40,015 bases of DNA, from the NCBI GenBank assembly GCA_902490585.1, contig CABUEI010000018.1, positions 1 to 40,015 on the forward strand. Reading direction: 5' to 3'. The notes under the pieces are model-generated. The model was not told where the DNA came from, made no database searches, and saw nothing but the letters and a program-made list of their open reading frames with translations. This stretch comes from an uncultured Oscillospiraceae bacterium. Lineage in GTDB: Bacteria; Bacillota; Clostridia; Oscillospirales; Ruminococcaceae. Shown piece after piece: positions 24,681 to 31,265 of this stretch. The position numbers and the translations under genes were made by a program. Each line of letters starts with the position of its first letter. The first letter of the stretch is position 1.

Positions 24681-24710
24681 TTGACTTATGCCCCATGTGT
24701 GTATTATAAT
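24681..24710 (+). promoter_or_regulatory. Promoter for the TetR-type regulator gene
   Basis: TTGACT (24681-24686) and TATAAT (24705-24710) are 18 bp apart. The leader to the start codon would be about 135 nt. The remaining part of the 24548-24844 gap is AT-rich; I did not find a convincing fakB promoter in it. Confidence 0.55.
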
Positions 24711-24780
24711 ATAAATGTGGTGTAACTGCAATGGACGTTGTAGGCAGTCGCTGTGGAATAATACCCGCAGATTAATTTTA

Positions 24781-24822
24781 TATGTAGAATAATATACATA
24801 ATTGTCGAAAAATGTAGAATAA
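24781..24822. promoter_or_regulatory. Candidate operator repeats upstream of the TetR-type regulator
   Basis: TATGTA-N8-TACATA forms a 20-bp palindrome at 24781-24800, and the 11-mer ATGTAGAATAA inside it recurs at 24812-24822, 30 bp further on. Position just upstream of the regulator start fits autoregulation, which is inference. Confidence 0.4.
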
Positions 24823-24853
24823 ATCAACTCCGATACGAAATAAGGTGAATTGT

Positions 24854-25438
24854 ATGCAGGAAGAGAAAAAGCTCGACCGCAGGGTAATCAAAACTAAAAA
24901 AGCGATAAGGAACGCATTCGCAAAACTGATAAGCGAAAAGGATATAAACAAGATAACTATCAAGGATATAGCCGATACCGCCGATATCAACCGTAAGACG
25001 TTCTATAATTACTACAGCGGCGTATATGAGATAACGGAAGAAATCGAAAAGGAACTTGTAGGTGAGTTTGAAGATCTGCTCAGCGGCATTGACCTTAAAA
25101 TGACACTGCGTGACCCGTCGGTGCTGTTTTCAAGACTTACCGAAAAGCTCAATGACAATCTTGAGTTCTACGGTTATCTGATGAAAGCATCATCAAGTGC
25201 GAACCTGTTTGTCAACAAGGACGGAAAGCTTGACAAGTGTGTAAGGAACGCCTTTGCAAGCCAGATGGATCTTGATGAATCCACTGTAACTATTATGACC
25301 GATTTTATTCTGTCGGGTATGCTTGTCGTATATCACCGCTGGTTCAACAGCGACCGCAGTACAGATATAGAAAAGGTATCGCAGACGCTCGGTACACTTT
25401 GCTGTGACGGTATAGCCGGCATTGTCGGCGAAGTCTGA
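24854..25438 (+). CDS. TetR/AcrR-family transcriptional regulator
   Basis: A 194-residue regulator. The N-terminal helix-turn-helix is typical: RRVIKTKKAIRNAFAKLISEKDINKITIKDIADTADINRKTFYNYYSG, with the TFYNYY recognition helix end. The C-terminal ligand or dimer domain resembles the clostridial TetR_C group (FILSGMLVVYHRWFNSDRS, with LGTLCCDGI). The ATG at 24854 has AAGGTG six bases before it; a GTG at 24845 is less well placed. It stands alone between fakB (divergent) and mntP. Its targets are unknown; itself or the divergent lipid operon are the nearest candidates. Confidence 0.85.
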   Translation: MQEEKKLDRRVIKTKKAIRNAFAKLISEKDINKITIKDIADTADINRKTFYNYYSGVYEITEEIEKELVGEFEDLLSGIDLKMTLRDPSVLFSRLTEKLNDNLEFYGYLMKASSSANLFVNKDGKLDKCVRNAFASQMDLDESTVTIMTDFILSGMLVVYHRWFNSDRSTDIEKVSQTLGTLCCDGIAGIVGEV

Positions 25439-25447
25439 AAATAATGC

Positions 25448-25476
25448 TTGACTTTTATCTTTGGCTGTGCTATAAT
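25448..25476 (+). promoter_or_regulatory. Extended -10 SigA promoter of mntP
   Basis: TTGACT (25448-25453), 17-bp spacer, TGC then TATAAT (25471-25476). This is a near-consensus promoter with an extended -10, so initiation should be strong and control must come from the riboswitch that follows. Confidence 0.9.
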
Positions 25477-25481
25477 ACCCA

Positions 25482-25580
25482 TAACTTGAGGGAGTAGACG
25501 GCGAAATATCGTGGCAAGTCAACATACTGGCAGTGATTTTAAATTACAGTCTGGTTTGTCTTAAATGTTGAGACTTGAGT
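25482..25580 (+). promoter_or_regulatory. yybP-ykoY (Mn2+) riboswitch
   Basis: The leader carries the class hallmarks: CTTGAGGGAGTAG (25485-25497), then GTCAACATACTGGC, then TTAAATGTTGAGACTTGAG closing the aptamer. The 5' and 3' CTTGAG hexamers (25485-25490 and 25574-25579) can pair with each other using two G-U pairs as the closing helix. Members of this class bind Mn2+ and often control Mn2+ exporters, and mntP follows. Confidence 0.9.
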
Positions 25581-25608
25581 ACAGGATAACTGTACTCAGG
25601 TCTTTTTT
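25572..25608 (+). terminator. Riboswitch-controlled intrinsic terminator before mntP
   Basis: GACTTGAGTACAG (25572-25584) pairs with CTGTACTCAGGTC (25590-25602), 13 bp with one G-U, followed by six T. Its 5' arm includes the CTTGAG that closes the aptamer helix, so aptamer and terminator are mutually exclusive. Confidence 0.9.
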
Positions 25609-25660
25609 ATTGCTCATTTTCGGATAAGCTCCTACATATACTATATTCGGAGGACAAATT

Positions 25661-26230
25661 ATGGGACTGTTAGAATTATTTCTTGTTGCTGTGGGACTGT
25701 CAATGGACGCATTTGCGGTAAGCGTCTGTAAGGGTCTGTCCGAGCGACAGCTTAAAGCAAAGCACTATCTTATTATCGGAGCATGGTTCGGCGGATTTCA
25801 GGCTATAATGCCTACGTTGGGTTATCTTCTCGGTTCGGCATTCGAGCAGTATATCACTGCGGTTGACCACTGGATAGCATTTGTATTGCTGTGCCTTATC
25901 GGCGGTAATATGATAAGAGAAGCACTGTCAAAGGACGAGGAAAAGCTTGACGCATCGTTCAGCTTCAAGACAATGCTTCTGCTTGCGATAGCGACAAGTA
26001 TCGACGCACTTGCGGTAGGTATAACCTTTGCCCTTCTTCCCGATGTAAATATAGTTACGGCTGTATTGTTTATCGGAGCTACGACATTTATTCTTTCCGC
26101 AATAGGACTGAAGGTCGGAAATGTTTTCGGTACAAAGTACAAGTCAAAGGCGGAGCTTGTCGGAGGTATCATATTAATACTTATCGGTACTAAAATTCTG
26201 CTGGAGCATTTAGGGGTTATTAATTTCTGA
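25661..26230 (+). CDS. mntP: Manganese efflux pump MntP
   Basis: Exports Mn2+ across the cytoplasmic membrane. The 189 residues comprise six membrane helices in two similar halves, each with the acidic family motif: VGLSMDAFAVSVCKG near residue 12 and AIATSIDALAVGITF near residue 109. The length is standard. The start has GGAGGA with good spacing. Control by promoter plus yybP-ykoY riboswitch plus terminator in the 180-bp leader fits Mn2+-induced expression. A terminator follows at 26247-26273. Confidence 0.94.
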   Translation: MGLLELFLVAVGLSMDAFAVSVCKGLSERQLKAKHYLIIGAWFGGFQAIMPTLGYLLGSAFEQYITAVDHWIAFVLLCLIGGNMIREALSKDEEKLDASFSFKTMLLLAIATSIDALAVGITFALLPDVNIVTAVLFIGATTFILSAIGLKVGNVFGTKYKSKAELVGGIILILIGTKILLEHLGVINF

Positions 26231-26246
26231 TATATAGGGATATAGC

Positions 26247-26273
26247 AAAGAGCAGTCGGAAGGCTGCTCTTTT
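26247..26273 (+). terminator. Terminator after mntP
   Basis: AAAGAGCAG (26247-26255) and CTGCTCTTT (26264-26272) form a 9-bp stem followed by a short T run. The convergent HD-domain gene ends about 20 bp away and may use the same hairpin. Confidence 0.75.
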
Positions 26274-26295
26274 AATTATGCTGTTATACCGATTA

Positions 26296-26916
26296 TCAGT
26301 CAAGGAAATATGTAGCTTCCATATCGGCGGTACTGAGGGCGAATGCAAGGGGGAACATTTCAAACGCCTTACCGACATTTCCGACCGGCTCATCTCCGGA
26401 AAAGCCCATGTGATAACGGATAGCAAAAGCTTCCTCACGGGTAAGACGCATAAATCCGGTTATCATATAGACTGATTTTTCACCGTGGCCGTACGGCAAT
26501 CTGTCGTCAAAGAAATATGCAGGGACTTTCTCCCACTGCCCTGTTTCCTCGTTCTTTACGTTTCTTGTACCTCTCGTATATACGTTTACCTTGCAGATAT
26601 CGTGGAGAAGAGCGCATACAGCCATTGTTTCCTCGCTTGCATTGAGGTCGTACAGCTCACGCACACGTTCTCTTTCAAGATAAGCCTTGAAACAGTTATA
26701 AACATTCAGTGAGTGCTGTGCAAGGCCGCCGTCATACGAGCCGTGGAAACGGGTGCTTGCAGGCGCTGTAAAGAAATCACTCTTGTTTACAAGATAGTCG
26801 AGCAGTTTTTCCGAACCGTCCCTGTGAACGTGGGTCCTGAAAATGTCTGTGATCTGCTGTTTGTTATTTTCAATCTGTTCGGGTGTAAGCGTTTTTATTT
26901 CATTGTTCTGCGGCAT
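26296..26916 (-). CDS. HD-domain hydrolase
   Basis: A 206-residue HD-superfamily phosphohydrolase. The metal site is visible as HGSYDGGLAQHSLNVYN followed by ALLHDICKV (the HD pair), then LPYGHGEKS and AIRYHMG. The layout resembles the HD domain of YhaM-type 3'-5' exonucleases and related phosphodiesterases, but there is no OB-fold RNA-binding domain, so substrate and role stay open. The ATG at 26916 follows GGGAGGTTTTGCA; a longer frame starting at 26958 would run through the bactofilin terminator and is rejected. Confidence 0.85.
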   Translation of the reverse strand: MPQNNEIKTLTPEQIENNKQQITDIFRTHVHRDGSEKLLDYLVNKSDFFTAPASTRFHGSYDGGLAQHSLNVYNCFKAYLERERVRELYDLNASEETMAVCALLHDICKVNVYTRGTRNVKNEETGQWEKVPAYFFDDRLPYGHGEKSVYMITGFMRLTREEAFAIRYHMGFSGDEPVGNVGKAFEMFPLAFALSTADMEATYFLD

Positions 26917-26945
26917 TGCAAAACCTCCCTTATCAACAGTCAAAT

Positions 26946-26970
26946 AAAAGCCCCGCAATGCAGGGCTTAT
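26946..26970 (-). terminator. Terminator after the bactofilin gene
   Basis: Reading the minus strand AAGCCCTGC-ATT-GCGGGGCTT is a 9-bp stem followed by TTATTT. It separates the bactofilin gene from the HD-domain gene. Confidence 0.75.
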
Positions 26971-26984
26971 TTATATTCTTATGC

Positions 26985-27920
26985 TTATTCTCCGAGTGCA
27001 ATGTTTTCGGGGAAGATATTAGCACTTTCATCCTTGGAAAGATAAGTTGTGGTAACAAAGCCGTTTATCACGGCACCGTCGGAAATTGCAATTGAGCCTG
27101 CCTTGATATCACCTATTATAACGGAATCTCTGTCAAGCATGATCTTGCCTGAAATCTCGATGTTGCCCTTTATCTTGCCGTTGAGCTGTGCAACCTGCGA
27201 TGTAAGGTCGCCTATCAGCATTGAATCGTTAGCCATAACAGCCTGTCCTTTAAGGCGGACATTTCCCTGTACAGCGGAATTCTTCATGCTGATATTATCG
27301 CAGGTAAGGTCGCCTACAACTTTACCGTTTATATTGATATTCTTGGTCGTTTCGACATTACCCTTGATGTTTCCGTCAATCTTCATATCGGCAAACGAAC
27401 GGATATTACCGTCTATCATCGTGTTCTTTGAAATAACGGTCATTTCCTGTGAGTTCTCTGTTCTCATGCTGTTCATGAAAGGATTATTGCCGCCGTTGTC
27501 GGAATTTCCGCTCTGAGCAAATCCGTTCTGAGCGTTCTGCATATTCTGTCCGAAACCGTTGTCCGAATTGACTGTATCGTTCTGTGCAAAACTGTTATTC
27601 TGCACATTCTGAGCAAAATTATTATTCTGATTATACTGTTCGTTCATATCACGGGCAATCCTCTGTGAGAAGTCCTGTCCCTGAGCCTGCTGTGCAAAAC
27701 CGTTATCGGTTGCATTGACATTCACATTCTGCTGTGTCTGTTCGGGCTGTATATTCTGAGCTGTCTGAGCCTGCTGAGCATTCTGTACGGGCTCTGTCGG
27801 CTGAGCGTCGGCAGTATCATTCATGTATGAGGCAACGTCCTTGACCTCTTTACGATTGTCAGACGGTCTGGGATTTGTGAGCTCCTTCATAGCCTGTGTG
27901 AAATTATCCTTGATTCCCAT
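26985..27920 (-). CDS. Bactofilin (polymer-forming cytoskeletal protein) with Asn/Gln-rich N-terminal region
   Basis: The C-terminal part (about residues 155-300) is a right-handed beta-helix bactofilin domain: TVISKNTMIDGNIRSF, DMKIDGNIKGNV, ININGKVVGDL, QLNGKIKGNIEISGKI and DRDSVIIGDIKAG, with a G-N/D-I repeat every turn. These proteins polymerise without nucleotide and scaffold envelope enzymes. Residues about 38-150 are a low-complexity stretch dominated by Asn and Gln with repeated NGFAQ, NSFAQN and QNAQ units, unusual in its length and prion-like in composition. The AAAGGGA site precedes the ATG. It is 26 bp after the stop of a membrane-anchored polysaccharide deacetylase and most likely in one operon, which suggests the pair acts in localised wall modification. 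Confidence 0.9.
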   Translation of the reverse strand: MGIKDNFTQAMKELTNPRPSDNRKEVKDVASYMNDTADAQPTEPVQNAQQAQTAQNIQPEQTQQNVNVNATDNGFAQQAQGQDFSQRIARDMNEQYNQNNNFAQNVQNNSFAQNDTVNSDNGFGQNMQNAQNGFAQSGNSDNGGNNPFMNSMRTENSQEMTVISKNTMIDGNIRSFADMKIDGNIKGNVETTKNININGKVVGDLTCDNISMKNSAVQGNVRLKGQAVMANDSMLIGDLTSQVAQLNGKIKGNIEISGKIMLDRDSVIIGDIKAGSIAISDGAVINGFVTTTYLSKDESANIFPENIALGE

Positions 27921-27946
27921 TGTTATCCCTTTCTTGAAATCAGAAT

Positions 27947-28996
27947 TTAGAATTGAACCGGCTTTATCTTCTGAGAAAGACTGCCGAATTTATAGCCTTT
28001 GTTTTTCAGTGCCTTGATAATATCTTCTATCACAAGCACCGTATTATCACGGTCGCCTGTATTATGGAAGAGTATCACGGGTGAGGAAAATTCCTCTGCA
28101 TCTTTTAAAACATTAGTGTACAGCGTTGTCCAGCCGTAACCCTGCCAGTCGTTGCTGTCAACGTTCCAGTCGAAATATGTAAAACCTCTGCGATCCATCT
28201 CGGAGATTATATCGTCACGGGTCTTTTCGTTATAATCATTCACACTGCCGCCCGGAAATCTGTAAATATCGGGGGCTTTTCCGGTAGCCTCAAGAACTAT
28301 CTCGTAAGCCTCATTGAAATCGTCAAGAAATGCGTCAACCGAGGCGTAAATCTTTTCGTAATCGTGCGAAGCCGAATGTATACCTATCGAATGTCCTGCA
28401 TCGCTTATCTGCTTTAAAAGCGAATAACAGTAATCGGTATGTTCGGGAACCACAAAGAAAGTAGCCTTTACGTTTTCCTGTCTTAAATAATAAAGCAGGT
28501 TTTCCGTCAGCACCGAAGGTCCGTCGTCAAATGTAAGATAAACGGTATTTGTGCTGTCATCATATTCACCGTCGTATTTCTCTGCGTAAAGGTCGGGGAA
28601 AAGCGTGGTGTAGGATTTATCGGAATTCTCGCTGTCGGGAATGCTTTCGGGCGCAGATACGGTAGTTTCAGGGGCTTTTGTTGTAGTTTCTGCGGTTGTC
28701 GCCGTTGTTGTGGCAGCTGTTGTCGCAGGCTTTTCGCTTTCGGTCACAGAAGGCTCCGCTTTACTGTTTTCGGAACTTTCTGTCGCCGAAGACGTTCTGC
28801 TCTGATCGTCCGATGACTGTGATACCTGCGATATCTGAGATTGTGCGGAAAGCTGAGAATTCAGCCTGTCAATCTCTTCGGACTTTTTACCGTTATCAAC
28901 GGCAAGCAATATACAAAGTACTGTCGGTACAATTATCAATAAAGCCGTTACAGTCAGAATCAGATGCTTGAAAAATCTGACACTACCGAAATACAA
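27947..28996 (-). CDS. Membrane-anchored polysaccharide deacetylase (NodB domain)
   Basis: A NodB-type deacetylase, probably acting on peptidoglycan or another wall glycan outside the membrane. There is one N-terminal membrane segment (HLILTVTALLIIVPTVLCIL), a Ser/Thr/Glu-rich linker of about 80 residues (runs such as TTAATTTATTAETTT), then the catalytic domain. That domain has TFDDGPS with the metal Asp, HSASHDY with both metal His, YRFPGGS, DWNVDSNDW and LFHNTG. The GTG at 29005 stands only 2 bases from GGGGAG, while the TTG at 28996 has better spacing, so I choose the latter; the difference is three residues. A good promoter lies at 29027-29055. The bactofilin gene follows. Confidence 0.88.
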   Translation of the reverse strand: MYFGSVRFFKHLILTVTALLIIVPTVLCILLAVDNGKKSEEIDRLNSQLSAQSQISQVSQSSDDQSRTSSATESSENSKAEPSVTESEKPATTAATTTATTAETTTKAPETTVSAPESIPDSENSDKSYTTLFPDLYAEKYDGEYDDSTNTVYLTFDDGPSVLTENLLYYLRQENVKATFFVVPEHTDYCYSLLKQISDAGHSIGIHSASHDYEKIYASVDAFLDDFNEAYEIVLEATGKAPDIYRFPGGSVNDYNEKTRDDIISEMDRRGFTYFDWNVDSNDWQGYGWTTLYTNVLKDAEEFSSPVILFHNTGDRDNTVLVIEDIIKALKNKGYKFGSLSQKIKPVQF

Positions 28997-29026
28997 GCAC
29001 ACCACTCCCCTTTGACATATATCAGT

Positions 29027-29055
29027 ATCATACTATATTTATCGCCTTTTGTCAA
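29027..29055 (-). promoter_or_regulatory. SigA-type promoter of the deacetylase-bactofilin unit
   Basis: On the minus strand TTGACA (29050-29055) and TATGAT (29027-29032) are 17 bp apart. Confidence 0.75.
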
Positions 29056-29069
29056 GTAAAGTCGAACCG

Positions 29070-29138
29070 AAAGCGATAAATTAAAGACAAATTTTCTTGA
29101 AATTACTGCGGACGATAATAAAATTTGTTTGTCGCTTT
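29070..29138. repeat. Long imperfect inverted repeat between divergent operons
   Basis: AAAGCGA (29070-29076) and ACAAATTTT (29087-29095) are matched by AAAATTTGT (29120-29128) and TCGCTTT (29132-29138) in reverse order. The two arms together span 69 bp with unequal spacers. It lies between the outward promoters of the deacetylase and the helicase-like operon and could be an operator or a weak bidirectional terminator. Confidence 0.5.
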
Positions 29139-29193
29139 TTGCTAAAATTTCAATTCGTTTTTTATGGATTTTCTATAAAATGTGAAATATCTG

Positions 29194-29222
29194 TTGTAAA
29201 AAATGCTCAAATGTATTATAAT
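29194..29222 (+). promoter_or_regulatory. Promoter of the helicase-like/GHKL operon
   Basis: TTGTAA (29194-29199) and TATAAT (29217-29222) are 17 bp apart, giving a leader of about 48 nt before the TTG start codon at 29276. Confidence 0.7.
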
Positions 29223-29275
29223 AGTTATATTATTCAACCTGTATCGGCAGATGCGGGAGAGCGGAGGGTGATCTA

Positions 29276-31264
29276 TTGAATACCGAAGAGATTAAATGGA
29301 TATCATACTACGGCAAAGACCTGAGTGCGATAAGCTGTTCTTTTCACGAAAAATTAAATAAATTCGGCTTTTGTCTTGTTCTTGACGAATACGGCTCGGA
29401 TAAGGCTACAAAGGCAAAGATAGGCATACTTGATACGGTGCTTGAAAAGCAGACACCGAACATTCTTCTGATATGCCCCAGACACCTCATGCACAGCTGG
29501 TACCGTTCGGTTGTTACGGGAAACGGCGTTGATTTCAAGATGATATCGGGTTCGTCCAAGGCTATCACTTATTTTAACGAAAACACTTCAAATACATATA
29601 TAATCGCAGAAGAAGCACTCGAGGCGGATAATCCGCTTATGCAGAAATTTGCAGACGCAGGTCTTACATGGGATCTTGTGATAATAGACGCAGGTCTGAG
29701 CACATCGGGTATCAAGTGTGAACTTTACACAGAGCATATCAAGGCAAAGACAGACAAGCTCGTTATACTGAGCCCCGTGCCCTGCGGATATCTTCAGAGC
29801 TATGACGACATAAAGTTGCTTGTAAAGGCACTGCTTGCCGACGAAGAAAAAGCAAATGCCGTTGACAGTGTGACATTTGACGAAAAGTCGATCTGTTTCG
29901 ACCCCGATACGCCGATAATGCGTTACTTTGACAAGTCCGTGTATAACGGCGAGGTCGCAAGAAACGTTGTAATGCTTGAATATGAGTTCTCTCAGGATTT
30001 CATATCAAATTCAAGAAGACTTATCGACATAAAGACAGGACTTCCGCTTTACTCACAGGGCGGAAACATATTTGAAGAGTACGGACTTGAGGCTAAGAAA
30101 ACCTACACCAAGCCCTCATACAATGTGGCAGACGTACAGGAACTGCGTGAAGTTGACAAGAAGCTTGACTGCTTCCTTACAAAGCTGGACGAGGTGCTGA
30201 AAAGTTCGGAAAACAGAGCCGTGGTTTACTGCGTGACAGGTTCGACTATCCTGTATCTCAAAAAAGTAATCTCCGCTCTTTATCCGAATATAAGCGGACT
30301 GCTGAAGATAGACAGAGGCGACATCTTCAACACACGCTATGATAATTTCACAGACGATATGCGTGACAACGCAAGGATCGTACTTACAGTTGACAAGGTA
30401 GGTTCAATAAATCCTCAGGTGAAGAGCTTCACGCATATATTCAACTATGAGCTTCCCGACAGCCCCGTTATATTTGAACAGCGTGCCGCAAGACACGGCG
30501 GTAAAAACGAGCAGTCGAGAGAATTCATCGTTATGTGCGACAAGAACAAGCTGTTTGACTCAAGAATGTTGTCAAAGGTTCTGTTCGGCAAGATCTATAA
30601 GAGCATCGTTGCAGGACTTCCCGGAAGAAACGTTCTGTTCGATCTGCCCAACGCCGCACAGCTTATCACCGATGCAATAAGAGATCTACAGTATGTATGC
30701 TCCTATACGGGCGAGGTTTCAAACTGCCACGATGTAATAACACAGTTCCGTGGCGACTACAACATTTCACCCTCGATAGACATTTCTACCGCCGCAAAGA
30801 CACATGAATACACAAAGCTGAAGCTTGATAAGATTTACCGTGCTTTCGGACTTGAAACAAGAATCAAAGAAAACGCATCTACCGAAGAAAAGGTACTGAA
30901 ACCCATGATAAAGGAAGCGCTTGAACGCTTCAAGGGCGCTCTTCTCTGCCTTGACGAACAGCAGCACATAGTTGCTCTGTCGGGTGCGGAACTTGAAGAA
31001 TGTCTGTACAGCGAGCAGTACAATTCATACAAGCAGCAGTGTTCAACGATTGATATATCGGCAGGCGTAAAGGCAGCCGAAAAGGCATTTGAAAACTTCA
31101 TCACCGACAACAAGAGTGCTGAATTACGCCTTTGCGTAAACCAGTTACCCGACACGGTGAAAATGCCGGTACTTCTGAACTCCTGGAGATATCTCACGGA
31201 TAATTTCATGATACAGGAAACGTTCAGACAATTCATGAAAAAATACAATGAGGGAGTGATGTAA
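29276..31264 (+). CDS. SNF2/SF2 helicase-like protein with degraded ATPase motifs
   Basis: A 662-residue soluble protein laid out like a SNF2-type helicase core, with key residues altered. Motif I, normally DExGxGKT, is LDEYGSDKAT (about 36-45); motif Ia fits well (NILLICPRHLMHSWYRSV); motif II, normally DEAH, is LVIIDAGLS (134-142); motif III is KLVILSPVP. The second lobe includes AVVYCVTGSTILYLKKVIS, HIFNYELPDSP and EQRAARHGG (401-409) in place of the QRxGRxxR motif VI. Residues from about 440 to 662 are helical and match no family I know. The start is TTG with GGAGGGTG before it. It opens a two-gene operon: the next gene starts one base after its stop. Loss of both Walker motifs suggests it binds but does not unwind or translocate; this is inference from motif reading. 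Confidence 0.7.
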   Translation: MNTEEIKWISYYGKDLSAISCSFHEKLNKFGFCLVLDEYGSDKATKAKIGILDTVLEKQTPNILLICPRHLMHSWYRSVVTGNGVDFKMISGSSKAITYFNENTSNTYIIAEEALEADNPLMQKFADAGLTWDLVIIDAGLSTSGIKCELYTEHIKAKTDKLVILSPVPCGYLQSYDDIKLLVKALLADEEKANAVDSVTFDEKSICFDPDTPIMRYFDKSVYNGEVARNVVMLEYEFSQDFISNSRRLIDIKTGLPLYSQGGNIFEEYGLEAKKTYTKPSYNVADVQELREVDKKLDCFLTKLDEVLKSSENRAVVYCVTGSTILYLKKVISALYPNISGLLKIDRGDIFNTRYDNFTDDMRDNARIVLTVDKVGSINPQVKSFTHIFNYELPDSPVIFEQRAARHGGKNEQSREFIVMCDKNKLFDSRMLSKVLFGKIYKSIVAGLPGRNVLFDLPNAAQLITDAIRDLQYVCSYTGEVSNCHDVITQFRGDYNISPSIDISTAAKTHEYTKLKLDKIYRAFGLETRIKENASTEEKVLKPMIKEALERFKGALLCLDEQQHIVALSGAELEECLYSEQYNSYKQQCSTIDISAGVKAAEKAFENFITDNKSAELRLCVNQLPDTVKMPVLLNSWRYLTDNFMIQETFRQFMKKYNEGVM

Positions 31265-31265
31265 G

